A stretch of DNA of 64,000 bases, taken from positions 18,657,419 to 18,721,418 of the forward strand of contig OY987243.1 of the NCBI GenBank assembly GCA_963920765.1. The letters are read 5' to 3'. Source of the DNA: Ulota crispa. Lineage: Eukaryota; Streptophyta; Bryopsida; Orthotrichales; Orthotrichaceae. The position numbers were made by a program, and so were the translations under genes. Within the stretch, counting starts at the first letter, position 1; each line of letters opens with the position of its first letter. Below are positions 1 through 12,116 of this stretch, piece after piece. The notes beneath the pieces are model-generated. The model made no database searches, was not told the DNA's origin, and saw only the letters and a list, made by a program, of their open reading frames with translations.

Positions 1-930
1 CTTTTGTTCCATCTTTGTATGTCCTTATGCTTTAAACACATTTTTGAGTTTTTTCTATGATATGTATTCATTAAGACATTCATTGTAAAATTTAGAAACC
101 ATGATTTTGAAAAACAAGATAACGGCATGTCAAGAATATTTGTGCAATTTCCTGAAAAAAACCACGGGCATTTGAACAAATTCTGTAAATTTCAGGGGCA
201 TCCATCAAATTTTCCCATGAATTAAAGCCACAAACCGGACTAGTTGTCGCAAGTTTAGAGATGTTAGCAGTACACTTTGAAGAGCTATCAATATTTAAGG
301 CTCGATTTTAGGACACTTCCAGTAATAGGACTACAGTCACTACACTGGTCCTTAGCGACTTGAATTTGTCAATTTAGACTAAAGGGAGTACAACAAAATG
401 GGGCTCTATTTAGACCTACCCTGTCCTAAAGTAAGTTAAAGAGCTTTCATGAGTACGTGAGAGCTACAGTTTTTTGAACTTCTAGTAAAACTTTGCTGGT
501 CTTTCTTGCGAGTAATACCATTTCAATGCTATGATGCAGAGACAGTGATTTTTATACAGTACAAGTTGGGGTTCTTGTTTCACACAATCACGGTTGTCAC
601 ATGGACCGCCCGTCCGTTTGCACATCAGTCCGAAGTGCCTGATTGAGCTCTTGTCCCTTTGGTGTAGTTAACTATGAGTTGAATTTAAAAAGTGTAAAAA
701 AACCTTACTTCATACATGCTAATACATGCTAGTGACACTCATTGTTGCCAACATGAAGTCTAAATGGGGATCTAAATCCATATCATACAATAAAAATGAA
801 AAATAGTAATTTGATTCTTTCTTTTTTAAGTCAATTTTTTTAAAAATGCCCTAAAAAGTAAGAGAGGACAGACACATATGTTCATGTTGTCTATTTTGTG
901 AGTCCCTTGTGTTGTCTGACAGCCAAATCT
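1..930. other. Gene-free AT-rich repeat remnants
   Basis: No supported gene. Positions 130-220 match the inner ends of the inverted arms at 26.4 and 27.3 kb (the motif TTTCAGGGGCATCC followed by AAATTTTCCC). Positions 700-810 match 2035-2135 (shared motif around TGCTAGTGACACTCATTG). Confidence 0.6.
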
Positions 931-976
931 CCTCCAAAGTAACAACCATGCACACAATTCATCTACCCATTATTAA

Positions 977-1224
977 CCCTAAGCGCCCATCCCAAATTCA
1001 AAGCGTGTTGGGCCTCATTGCAATTAATTTAGAACCGCAAATTCAAAAACAACATCTAGAAGAGTTATGTGTTGATGTTGCACAAGACTTAGCCACTTGG
1101 GATCCGTAGATGTATGAAAAATTTGATAAGTTTTCATCGCATGGATCAAAAACTTATAGTGGTCAAAGGCAACAAGCTGTTGAGTATGGAGAGGCTAGAT
1201 TTGGGACGCTGGGGCGCCCAAGGA
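977..1224. mobile_element. Short TTAA-flanked inverted-terminal element
   Basis: The element is 248 bp between TTAA at 973-976 and TTAA at 1225-1228. Its ends are imperfect inverted repeats: CCCTAAGCGCCCATCCCAAAT on the left, and on the right the complement of TCCTTGGGCGCCCCAGCGT followed by CCCAAAT. A similar right end (GGGGCGCTGGGGCGCTCAAGGG then TTAA) occurs at 21661-21686. A TTAA target with CCC ends fits piggyBac-type MITEs; the family assignment is inference. Confidence 0.5.
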
Positions 1225-1251
1225 TTAAGGACATCCTTCCATGTAAGGGGG

Positions 1252-1367
1252 GGTGGCTAATGGATTTATTTATAATCCACGGGCAATCAGTCAAATGGAA
1301 TTCCCGAAAAATTGGAACCCCCATCCGACCAATTGGCAATGGACTATAAATAAATCCACCGGCCACC
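1252..1367. repeat. Imperfect 116-bp hairpin
   Basis: The two ~47-nt arms read GGTGGCTAATGGATTTATTT... on the left and, as complement, GGTGGCCGGTGGATTTATTT... on the right, with a loop of ~20 nt. The fold is miRNA-precursor sized, but it lies among repeats and is more likely a tiny foldback element. Confidence 0.55.
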
Positions 1368-1379
1368 ATGGTTGTTACA

Positions 1380-4300
1380 TTGGGCCGCTTGTTTGCCTGC
1401 TTGCATGCTTGTACGCCCAAAGTGTCCGATTGAGGTCATGGTCTGTCTGGTGAAGTCAACTCATAAATCCCTAAGCGCTCAATCAACCATTTTCTGGTCG
1501 CTGCCTGTTTTTTTCGGGTTGCCTGAGACAAAAAAAACTTTTTTCAAAAAAAAAAATATATTTTTTTAATAGAAAATCAAGTCTACTTTCCAACTTAACT
1601 TGAATTATATCAATATAAGTGAAACTCCTCCAAGGAGAATTTTTCAAAGACAAACACTTCAATATTTGCTAGTGTTGTAGAATTTACTATTTCAGAAAAC
1701 TAATGATTTTCCTCCTTTCAAAAGATAGCATTTTTGAAGTTTAAGATAGAATGTCTATTTTTAACCAATCATACCAAATTTTGAAATCTATGAGTAAAAT
1801 TTGTGATTTTGGTGAATATTAAATGGTAAATGCTTTTGAATTCATTAAATAAGAGTACAAATTTTTTTTTTGAATGTTTGACCATTGGGATAATTGCTAA
1901 ACATCATGACTCTTATTTTCTTTTTTGAAACAAACTTCACTAAAGTTACAAGAGTATTTTTTTTGAATGCATTTATGTTTTGCCCTTACCCCCTTGAGCA
2001 TTTAGGGGTTAAAAAATGGTCCAAAATGATAAGAACACTTACTTTGTACATGCTAGTGACACTCATTGTTGCCAACATGAAGTCAAAACGTGGATTCAAA
2101 ACCATATCACATAATAAAAATGAAAATTTATAATTTGATTTTTCCATTTTTAAGTCAAAAACCCTAAAGATGCCCTAATCCGCCTGTTTGGTCCGATTTG
2201 TCCGCCTGTACTGTTTGATTTGTATGCCCGTCCATATTGTCCGACAGCCTCAACTCTCCCAAAGTAACAACCCTCCCGCAACCCCTTGCATGGAAGGATG
2301 CCCTAAGATAGGATTTCATACCAAATTAACACTGTTGTTTGTGACTGAATGGAAGACTCCACAATACAAGGGGCATGCATTCAAAAATTTTGTTAGAAAT
2401 TCGTTTCCGTGGTGATATAATTACCAGAAGTCCAGAACATATTATCGATTCAACCCTAGTTTATAACCCGGTCATGATCACGGCTTACATGCAAAACAAG
2501 AATTTGTAAACCTATCAAACATGATTAAAGGGCAAAGCATGTGAATATACATGTTGGAATTGGGTTGATTGTAAAATTGCCAAATTCTGAAATAGAATCT
2601 GACGATTTTTTGAAGGTCACCACTACTATGTGTGACCTAAAATGACAAATATGAAAACTGCAATTCTGTTCCATAGAGGGCTTGTAATATACCAATATAA
2701 AGCTCCTATGGTAATAACCCACAATCACGAGATTCTCATGGAAGCCTGATCAGGGTCTCAGTGTTATGCACCACTGTAGTCCGGGGAGAACCGCCTTTTA
2801 GTTACAAGTCAGCCGACTTTTATTGAGGATTATTGAAATAAAATGAAAGTTGGCAGATTTGTTTTCAACTAAAAACATGGTTTTAGGAAATTAGTTGAGA
2901 TACAATTTCATCTTTAGGAATTTAGCTAGACTTGCACTTGTAAATGAGGAAATGGTTCAAACAAAAATTGAAATTATAGGAAATCAACCTATAAACCTTT
3001 TCATGGTAAGGAAATTTTCCTACCTTTTACACAAAAAAAAAAAATTTCATTTGAACATGTGAAAAGAACATCATCACCTCCTAAATGTCCAAATGAGGGT
3101 AGATTCTATCAAAATCTTGTCAAGTTTAAAATTTACCTCATTCTCACAAGCAATTACACAATGCTAAAATTTAAAAAAATAAAAATGCAAGAAACAAGAA
3201 TGAGGTGGGTAAGTAAGTGAGAGGGTAAGCGGGTGAATGGGTGATGATTGATGGGATAAGAGGTGCACTTGGTGCACCAATCCTTAAAGGACACATGGCG
3301 CTCAAGTGTAAATGCTAATTTTGGAAGCCCAAGTCTTGACTCCCGACTCATGTACTAACTAGACTCCAAAAAATATGTGGACTTTCAGTTTTTAATCCAA
3401 ATTTTTTTGAAAACTGAAAATTTGGTCTCAAAATGGTAGAACTTGACTTGATTCAAATCTAGCAAAGGATACTTAAACAACAAAAGTCCACAATAAATCC
3501 TTTTAAAGTATAAAGAAGTTTGCATTGGTTGGGGCTTGGGGTAGCTTGATTTTTAGGTTGTTGTTGCCTTGATCATTGCCTTGTTTGCTATGTCTTACAC
3601 ATGGTAAGTATAAGATGAATCCTTTTTTAGCATTTGTAAAAAGCAAAAAATCCAATATGATCCATTGAAATTTGGGTTTTAATTGAACTTATTTTCTAAA
3701 CATAGGAAATCAACCAAGTGAAAAATAAAATAAAAAGCTATTGACTGACCAAAAAATATATGTCTAGACTATGACCAATTTCTTTTAAAAAAATCGAGTG
3801 GATCAAAGAAGAGTAGGAAATGTACCGAATCTATTAAAAACCCTCCTTGGACACTGGTACCACACAGCTTGAATCATCTGTACCTCCGTCTAGATCCTTT
3901 CTGAGCTGAACTTTACCCACAAATATGACAATGATGTAGGGAGGCCATAACAAGTTCTCATCAGCGTTGTCTTGTCGGACAGATTTTGGAGTTTGGTTGT
4001 CGTGTTGTCTGTCTGACGTCTAATGTTGCGTATGACAATTGTCAAGTATGAGTGACGATCTTATTTAATAAGGCCCTATTTAAAAGCTGTGATAATTTGA
4101 AAATCTACTTTAGATATGATCTAGAATATCAAATCTAATAAGTGTATATTGAATTGAGATATTTTAATGAAATGAAACATGAATATGTCAAGATCGGAAA
4201 CAAAAAGTGCTTTATTTAAAAGTCAACTTTGAAGTTGACTCTACTAGATGGACAGAGGGGCTCATGTTCGTCTATGACGTTGAGTTTGTCGAGTTGTCGC

Positions 4301-4795
4301 CATGTCGGGGAAGACAACCATGGTTCTCATATATTGAATCTATCCTTTGAACATCAGTTACTCCATTTACTGATCCATTTCATTAGTTACTTCACAAAAT
4401 TGGACCAAAGGCTGAAGCATGACCATTGGTGTGTGTTAAGGTCACTTCACACAATAACCAAAGGTTGAGGTGCTGTTAATTTCCACTAATCACATTGTAA
4501 GAAACCAAAACTTTGATTTTTCAACCCTTCACACTAAAGGTTAGAGTTCCAAATCTGGCATCCTCAAAATTGCCTACATGGCATCACTTTTCATTTGAAG
4601 CAATAGCCTCTTGAAAAAACTTTGGGTTAAAAAAAATGGAAACTCAAACTATGGTACAAGCTGTCATTTTTATTTGTAGTGTAATAAAAAACTGACAAGA
4701 TCTTGGCCATTTGATTAGAAGGTTTGGATTTTGGGCTAGGCCGTTGGAAGCTTCAAGCAAAGTTTTGTTCAAGTCTAGAGGCCATGAACACCATA
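1380..4795. other. Intergenic, no supported gene
   Basis: AT-rich sequence with only short, uncharacteristic reading frames. Positions 2030-2180 repeat 700-860. Nothing else coding or structural was recognised. Confidence 0.55.
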
Positions 4796-4799
4796 TTAA

Positions 4800-5714
4800 C
4801 CCCTAAAGGACCATTGTCCCTTCAAAAAACAAATGGGATTTTGGGCATATACGTATGGCTAAACTACTTTGTGTGATTTTTTGAAACTTTTATTGAAGGT
4901 GAGGAACACAAAGATCTACATGGGAATGTAATTTTTTCTTCATTCCGACATTTATTGAAGAAGTTATGCATGAAAATATGGAAAATGTTGCTCTCCAGGC
5001 AGCTAAAAATTTCTTAAAATTTTTTCTTCTTTTCAAATAAAATCTGAAATAGGTTCTTTAGATTTATATAGACATGGGGAGCTTTGAATCATTCAATTCT
5101 GATAGATGATATGAAAGTCATGAGGAGTTTTTGTTTGTGGGCAATTGTAGATTCTCTACTCTTATATAAACTTTGAAGTCCTTTATTTCCCACAATTTTC
5201 AATATTTTGGGAAAAAAGCAAAACCAAAGGATGTAGATTGTTTATCACAACATTAGAACCATTGGGATTTTCATTTTTCATTTTAATAATGAAATTCTTA
5301 ACAATTTAGTGTTTTGACTCATTCTCAACTTTTTTTTACTTACTAGTTCTTCCCATGTGTTGTATAGTTCCAATTGATTTGAAAATTCTCCCACACATAC
5401 CTAACTTGGTCTTTTACATGGGAAAAAAAAACCTCAACTTTGTGTAGAGCAATTTTTTTGATATAGGAGTGGTCAATGGCTTCTGAAATTTTTGGGCAAT
5501 ACGAAAAAAAACTTTTTTCTTCACTTCACATGTAAATATCTCACTCCTTTTCATTTGAAATAAGCTCATTTTCCCCCAAGTACCTCATAGTGTCTAGAGC
5601 AAGATCTTATGGTTAATTTTCAAAAAAATAAAAAATAATTTTCCATTCTTTTCATCCCCCAAAAGTGGCAGTTTTCAGTGTTTTTCATAAAAAAAGGGCC
5701 TGGTCCTTTAGGGG
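4800..5714 (-). mobile_element. TTAA-family element copy A (915 bp)
   Basis: Flanked by TTAA at 4796-4799 and 5715-5718. The left end is CCCCTAAAGGACCATTG and the right end is TGGTCCTTTAGGGG, so the termini are inverted repeats of about 14 bp. The interior matches the other copies in this window, here in the opposite orientation to copies B, C and F. No transposase frame is present. TTAA duplications with CCC-initial ends are the hallmark of piggyBac-superfamily elements, so this is read as a non-autonomous piggyBac-like element. Confidence 0.8.
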
Positions 5715-5799
5715 TTAAGTAATTTGGGTCAAAATGATAATTTTGGGACTTCTGAAGATTTGGGGCGATTACACCAAATTGAGATCTAGCGTTTTTTTT

Positions 5800-5955
5800 T
5801 GGGTACATGTGTCCTCACCTGAGAGGATGAATTTGTGAGAGAAAAAATCTTAGTGGCTCAAATTGAATCTGATACTTTTGAATTTGGTTTGAGGTGACTA
5901 TTTTGGATTGAGGTGGAGTACAAAATGGTACCTTTGTTTTTCCCAATTTACCTAA
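5800..5955. repeat. Dispersed repeat, first copy
   Basis: This stretch is a diverged direct copy of 9985-10140. Both contain the motif GAGAGRRAAAAAATCTTAGTG and end with AAATGGTACCTTTGTTTTTCCC-like sequence. Family unknown. Confidence 0.6.
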
Positions 5956-6119
5956 TATGACATTCATGGGAATTTGTTGGCAAGAGTTTGAACTTTGAAT
6001 TTGACCAAGAGTTTGGACATTGGACTTGGTCTTTGAAAATTTCACACTAAAGCCGGCCAAAAGTTTCAAGAAAAAAATTTTATGCTTATTTTCAACTCAT
6101 ATCTTAACCTCTCAACAAA

Positions 6120-6450
6120 GTTTGGCAACTCAATCCCACCACCATCTCTAGACTTGGTCCGCCACAGTGAGAAGAGGTCCTCATTGTCGCCAACGAGGTT
6201 CTCATGGGAGCAAGTGTAAGCTTAGAATGGCTGCCTGTTGCGTTTTTACAAATTTTATCCTGAACTCTGACCGCAAATGCAGAGACCAGCTTCCGCACAA
6301 AACCACTGGCCAGTCAGTCTTTTTATCAGAAAGTACAAAGGGCAAGGACGGAATTGGAGAAGTTGGATGGCGAGGATTCTGGGCCGAGAGATGGTGGACG
6401 GGGCAAACAGACCAAAGGCTGGGGTGGGAATCTTTCCATGGACATCATGC
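6120..6450 (+). promoter_or_regulatory. GC-richer upstream region of the HsbA-like gene
   Basis: About 330 bp of clearly higher GC than the flanking repeats, directly ahead of a TATA box. It begins after the repeat at 5800-5955 and probably holds the proximal promoter. No specific factor-binding site was assigned. Confidence 0.4.
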
Positions 6451-6458
6451 TATATAAG
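6451..6458 (+). promoter_or_regulatory. TATA box of the two-domain HsbA-like gene
   Basis: The sequence TATATAAG lies in a GC-rich context. Transcription would be expected near 6480-6490, giving a 5' leader rich in CT stretches at about 6490-6680. The leader probably joins the coding exon through a 5'UTR intron whose acceptor (TTTCCAG) ends at 7420. Confidence 0.6.
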
Positions 6459-7432
6459 CTTTCAACCCCCTTGTCCTAAAACCAGCTCATTTTCTTCCTC
6501 CTCGTCGTCTATCCACTACACCTGAGTTGGCCTCTCATCAGCTCTGCAGCTCTTTTCAGCAGCTTTCATCTCGCTGCCGGTGTACAGGAGATCTCCTCCT
6601 CCCTTCCTGGTTGCAACGTCTCCAAGCAAAGCTCTGACTCTGACTTGCTCGAAGCTCATCAACGTGACTGCATTGCACCATGTTTCCTTTTGTTAGTGTG
6701 CTTGTTCTATTGCTAAGTAGTTTCTAGTGTAGGTTATCAATCCTTGGCTATCGGGTGTCTGATGGTTGCTACATCGGAAGTTGGGAAAGACTAACGATTG
6801 AGCGTCATGACTTGAACATCGCATGTAATATTTAATCGAATATCTTTTTGCACTGGCTACAATAGACCATACTAACGATGCATGCATGAAACTCAGAAAC
6901 AATACATGCATTGCTCCTTGTCTGGGTGGATGTAAAGGTACATCATTTTTGTTGTTAGTGGAGTTTGTGGAATATAATCAATATATGAGTGCTCTGTATA
7001 TCCACATTGCTTGATTTGGAAGTACTTATGTGTTGCTTGAACACCGCGTGTACTTTTTAGTCAGTAAATCATTTTAGCATCAATACTGTGGTCGACACTA
7101 AATCACTAATGACAGTCTTTTTGCAAAGAAGTTATGGAAAGGAGAAGGTGAGACGGGGGGTATATTGATACATATTCCTTGTGATTGCACTTTCTCCGTG
7201 AATGTCCAGCAAAAGTTGTGTGATTATCTTCATGCAAGGGAAGTTTAACAATTGCTGTTATAATGCGATTGTCGATTTGTGGAGTGATGTCTGAGTGTGA
7301 CAATCATTGAGTTGTCTTTAGAGTTTGAGTATCTGGTGCTGACATTTGGATAGATGTTTCTGGTTCGTAAAACCTGATATTAATGTTTGTTTTGTGATTT
7401 TGACTTTGTGTAGTTTCCAGAACCGCAGCGAC

Positions 7433-9062
7433 ATGGCTTCGGCACCCAAGGCCACGGGCCTACTCGTGGTTTCCCTTGCTCTCTGCCTGTCTGTCGTGCA
7501 CGGACTTTCACCAGAGGAGCCAAAGCCAGTGGAACGAATCCAGGCAGCATTCAAGGAAGTCACGCAGCTCTCGGACGACCTTCGAGTGGAAACCCAGAAG
7601 ATCACGCTCTTCAATGCTGCCGAGAAAGGGGTGAAAATCACAGCCGGCTTCAGCACCATCATCGTGAAGGTCACGGAGTACACCGCCAGGTTGGCCGGCA
7701 GTGCCTATGGATACGACCCATCACCGCTCAACGACGCCGACGCCAAGCTGGTAGTGCAGAGCCTCACTACGTTCGTGAAGGTCCACCAGGCGCTCCTCAA
7801 CGTGGTGATCGGGAAGCACGGCCTCGCCACTCTGTTCCCCTTCTTCGAACCGATTCGAGTGGCGCTCGTCAACTTGGAGACTGTCATCGACACTTTCGCC
7901 TTCTACCTGATCGATCTCATCCCGACCCAGAAGCCCGCCGCCAATGACCAATTCAAGTACTTCCGCATACCATATATCTCTCTCAATTCTGTCTAGGAAA
8001 GAAAATAAATTTGTACTCCTAGCTGAAGGTTGTGTAAGAGCAGATGGGATAACCAGCAGGTCTCGTGTTTCCTCGCTAACCTCAGAGTTTGCCACCTGTT
8101 AAACTTCCTTCTTGAGCAGGTGATGTGGACAGATCTCTTGTTTCGAATGGCAGTGGGAATTTGAGACTCTCACACAGAGATTCGCAAATGAGACCCGTAT
8201 GGGGCTCGTCCTAAGCAAGCTTGTTTACTTGTATCCGATTGCGTTGGGTTGGTTGTCAAGTTTTGTCCCCAACTAATGCACAATGTTCTCTGGCACGGTT
8301 TTCAGATCGCTGTCTATCACGGTGAAAGACGCTGAGTCAACATACAGCAACGCCCTGGTGGCCGCGAGCTTGGCGCAGATCCAGACTGGAACTCCTCTGG
8401 TGGATGTGATCACGGGTGCCATCAAGGAGATCACGGAGCTCTCCGACAACTTCCGCACGGAAACCGCCAAGATCAACAACCTGAACGCGCCGAAGCAGGG
8501 GTTCAAGATCGCCCAGGGCTTCGCCGTGATCATCACCAAAGTGACCGCCGCAAGCACGGCCTTGGCTCCCGGTCCAGCCGGCGGCAACCCGAGCCCGCTT
8601 GACGACGACGCCGCCAAGCTGGTCGTGAAGAGCCTCACGACATTTGTGCAGGTTAGTGGCGACATTCCCCTGCAACAACATTGACTAGTAATTACTAGCG
8701 ATGTCGGAATGGCTAATTATTTTATCATTCGAGGCTTCCTGACGTGTAACTGGGAATGTATACGTTCGGTGTGAAATCAGGTCCACCAGGCATTGCTGAA
8801 TGTAGTGATCGGGAAGCACGGCGTGTTGACGCTGATCCCGTTTATCGAGCCAATTCGACTTTCGCTCGTGCAGTTGGAGCTCGTGGTCGACACGTTCGCA
8901 TTCTACCTGATCGGTCTCATCCCCACTCAGAAGCCCACTGCCACTCTGGAGGTTCAAGCTTTGGACGTCACTATTCGCTCTGCCGTAGACACTTACAGCA
9001 CGCCCCTGCTTTCCAAGACCTCCATGGCCGCGCACGCCATTGAAAGCCTCATCGCTCACTAA
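7433..9062 (+). CDS. Secreted protein with two tandem HsbA-like domains
   Basis: Three exons, 7433-7956, 8306-8651 and 8781-9062, give 383 residues. Intron 1 (GTACTT...TTTTCAG) splits a lysine codon; intron 2 (GTTAGT...AATCAG) is phase 0. Residues 1-24 are a signal peptide ending SVVHG. Domain 1 is about 29-203 and domain 2 about 204-383. Both share the order LSD(D/N)(L/F)R.ET.KI, the motif ALLNVVIGKHG, TFAFYLI.LIPTQKP and a final (D/S)TYS helix, and both lack cysteine after the signal peptide. This pattern matches fungal HsbA / cell-wall galactomannoproteins, helical secreted proteins; Aspergillus HsbA binds hydrophobic surfaces and recruits cutinase. The start is the ATG just after the 7420 acceptor; an upstream in-frame ATG at 7346 lies in the intron. 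The exon-1 frame runs on to a stop at 7994-7996, so retaining intron 1 would give a 187-residue single-domain form. Coding GC is far above the flanks. The family call is from memory of the pattern, not a search. Confidence 0.78.
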
Positions 9063-9377
9063 ACTACCGACTGTCGGTGCTCGGAAATGGCAGCACGTGG
9101 GACCGCCGCCATCTTCAAGCTGTCGGTACAGGCGGTACCGCCATCTTCGCAACTATCTAGAACCTGCTTCAATGAGAAGTTATACCATTCTCGAAGCAAC
9201 TGGGAGAGGAGTATAGTACGGCAGTGCAACAGATCGTGCGTCTACTATCACCGATTCTGCATGCACGTAGTATGTGTTGGTTATTGTGGTTTTATTGGTG
9301 TACTCAACATGTGTTGTGGACCCAGAGTACAAACATTGAAGGGAGTTCAAATGTTGACTGTGAGTTGGTGTTCTCTG

Positions 9378-9383
9378 AATAAA
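9378..9383 (+). terminator. Poly(A) signal of the HsbA-like gene
   Basis: AATAAA lies 316 bp after the stop codon, in a region followed by repeat DNA. The distance is reasonable for a plant 3'UTR. Confidence 0.5.
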
Positions 9384-9487
9384 GGTTGAGTGTTAATGTT
9401 TCTACAGAATGTTGGCTGTCAGAATTGTGATGAGTGTAAGGGGAATTAATTCCTCACTGGTTGGTTAAGGACCTATGACTTCCTGAG

Positions 9488-9811
9488 AGCATCTCCACCA
9501 GTGGCTCTGGCTCGCTCAAAGCGGATGAAATGTAGCCAGGCCCTTCTCAGATCCCGCTCAAATTCTCTTATTTGGCAGGTCTAACAAGCCACTCTCCAAG
9601 CCACTCTCCAAGACACTATTCATGCAATATTCACTCTGAATTTGGTGAGTTTCATTCTCTACTTCCTTAGATAAGTGGTCAATTGCTTATTTTTGGGGTG
9701 TGTTTGAGTGACAAGCCACCTTTTCAAAGAGCATGGGTGGAGATTAGGAGCCTTCATGCCTCGCCAAACTAGATGGAAAATTTTGAGCGAGTTTGGACTG
9801 GTGGAAATGCT
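9488..9811. mobile_element. MITE with ~30-bp inverted ends
   Basis: The left end AGCATCTCCACCAGT...CTCGCTCAAA is matched in inverse at the right end (complement AGCATTTCCACCAGT...CTCGCTCAAA). The element is about 324 bp and non-coding. No clean target duplication was found, so the superfamily is left open (hAT or Harbinger type). Confidence 0.6.
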
Positions 9812-9984
9812 TTGAGATCCTCTTACAAAACAAGTATGACATTCCTTGAAAGTGTGGAAAGTATGCTACAGATAATGTCAGTATACAGAACACAATGCGT
9901 TATTTGTTAAATTGGGAAAAACAATACATTTTGGAACTTCCAAGAATTCAGGTGATCACCTAAATTCTAGCTTACAACGATTTT

Positions 9985-10140
9985 TTTTGTACACATGCCC
10001 TCACATGAGAGGAGGAATTTGAGAGGGAAAAAATCTTAGTGACTCATACTGAATTTGATACCTTTAAATCTGGTTTAAAGTAACTTTTTGGATTTCAAGT
10101 GAAATACAAAATGGTACCTATGTTTTTCCCAATTTAACAA
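9985..10140. repeat. Dispersed repeat, second copy
   Basis: Diverged direct copy of 5800-5955 (see that entry). Confidence 0.6.
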
Positions 10141-11645
10141 GTAACACGTTACACTCTAGAATGCAACTTTACAAATAGTTATACCAACTATGATTAAAAT
10201 AGGTAGCGTGTCGATGGTGAACAATTTTAGAGTAGGGTAATTGAATATTGTTCCTGAAATCTGTTTGTATGGTGAGTAGTGCATTTGAGATAGGAGTGGC
10301 TTGTATAACTGCTAGAGAGTAAGAATTTGACAAACTACACAATAGGGAAGTTTCAACTAGCTCAACCATGTTAGACATTATTTAACAGTGTGTGTATCTT
10401 TTCTCTTAGTTGATTTTTGAACTGAACCCACACAAAAAATCACAGAATGTTGAAAAAAAATTCAAACATCCAGTGAATGAAGAGACTCGTACGTCAGTAG
10501 TTAAGCCATAATTGCAACAGTTTTTTTCCTCAGTTGTTGGAGATACTATAGAGGATTTCATGCAACTGATCCCTCAGTTCCACTTGCATATGCACAGCTC
10601 TTTCAAATACACACCAGCAACTCCCTCTCAAATTTGTTAGTTCTTGCCTAAAATTTACACTCTCTCAAAATGAGGGCCTGAATTCAACTTTGGATTCATC
10701 TTCACAATTTAAAGATCCATATTTATTCTTATGACATTTCAAAACACACATACGAAAGTAGAGTACAACTGCTTTTTCAATCCCTAAAGCCTTGGGCCAT
10801 ATTGAGACCAAAACTGTTAAAAATGTGGCATTCTAGAAAAACACCCTAAAGTGAATAGTTTGGGTCCGTTTTTCTGTAAATTTGACTGTACAGTTTCAAA
10901 CATCAATTAATTTCATTCTATAACTATTTTTCTAAACCTTAATTCCATAACATTGACAAGTCCATGACATATAGAGACCGGATTTTTTCAATTTGGAGCA
11001 ATCTCAAAAAAAAAACTCAATTAGGGTTTGTGATTCACAATAACATGCTTACATGCCTTCTAATCCTAGAGACTATGGCCTAGTTCAGACTAGCTACCAG
11101 CCAAGACACAAAAATCAGCACCTTGTTTGATGATTTGTCCGTTAGAGATTTTTCATGTCATCTTGTGTCATCCAAGAGTGTGCCGTTACCAGCCAAGTTT
11201 GGTATCATCCTTGGAGCAAGCCCCAAAACTTCATTATCTTGGCCATTGATGTGGTTAAATTGGTTGGTGAGTATAGATGTAAAAGTACAAAACAAACCCT
11301 CAGTCTAAACCGTCTAGCAGACAAAAGAAAAATTTCAACCAATGATGTTTGAGAAATTTGTGGTTAGTCGCTAGTTTGAACCAAGCCTATGTTGCACAAG
11401 TGTCTAGAGAGTATGTGTGCAAAATTTGAGACCAACTAGACTCATTCATCAAGTTGAACATGAATCACCTATACAAAATAATTGTACAATTATGTTATAT
11501 CTATATATATAATAGAATTAGGTTTTTTTATAATAAACCTTTATCTGTCGGTCAAGCAAGTGCTCAATTGCTCAAGTCCTGTATTGAGAGCTCAAATTAA
11601 TCTTATCATGTCCATAGGACACGGGATATATTAATGTGTGTGTGT
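10141..11645. other. Intergenic, nothing recognised
   Basis: AT-rich sequence with no long or structured reading frame and no clear repeat boundaries. Confidence 0.5.
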
Positions 11646-11661
11646 GTATATATATATATAT

Positions 11662-12053
11662 ATTACTACAACGACACCCTAAATTGCTAACAAGACACCC
11701 CCTCTCAGCATGAAAATGTGATTTTAATGTTTTTGCTGATTTTTTTATTTGGATCAAAAGATTTGTTTCACCTTTATCATTCTAAGGCTATACTAAAAAA
11801 AAATAGGTGTGCTTAAATTTCAAACTAAAAATATAGGACTTTTGAGTTACTTAAAGCAAAATATATCAAAAAATAGTACTGGTGCAATAATATTTCAATT
11901 TTTTTGTATTTGTCATATATTCTTTCAAGGAGGTGATAATGTTGTGATTGAATGAATGATAGACCACTTAATAAATTAAAAAATCATTAAATTATCGAAC
12001 TACATGCTCAGAGGAGGTGTCTCATTAGCAATTTAGGGTGTCACTGTAGTAAT
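11662..12053. mobile_element. MITE with ~55-bp inverted ends, between TA tracts
   Basis: The left end (ATTACTACAACGACACCC...) and right end (...GGGTGTCACTGTAGTAAT) are inverted repeats over about 55 bp, including the shared core CACCCTAAATTGCTAA. The element is about 392 bp with no coding capacity. It is flanked by (TA)n on both sides, so the target duplication cannot be read. Confidence 0.65.
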
Positions 12054-12054
12054 T

Positions 12055-12056
<2 letters not shown>

Positions 12057-12112
<56 letters not shown>
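12057..12112. repeat. (TA)n microsatellite
   Basis: About 28 uninterrupted AT/TA dinucleotides. Confidence 0.95.

Positions 12113-12116
<4 letters not shown>

Noticed and set aside
7346-7432. In-frame upstream ATG extending the HsbA-like protein by 29 residues
   Set aside because: The extension would hide the signal peptide and lies upstream of a good splice acceptor (TTTCCAG ending at 7420), so it is probably intronic.
8283-8305. ATG at 8283 as the start of a second, independent HsbA-like gene
   Set aside because: It lacks a signal peptide, precedes a TTTTCAG acceptor, and the sequence after 8306 completes domain 1 in phase.
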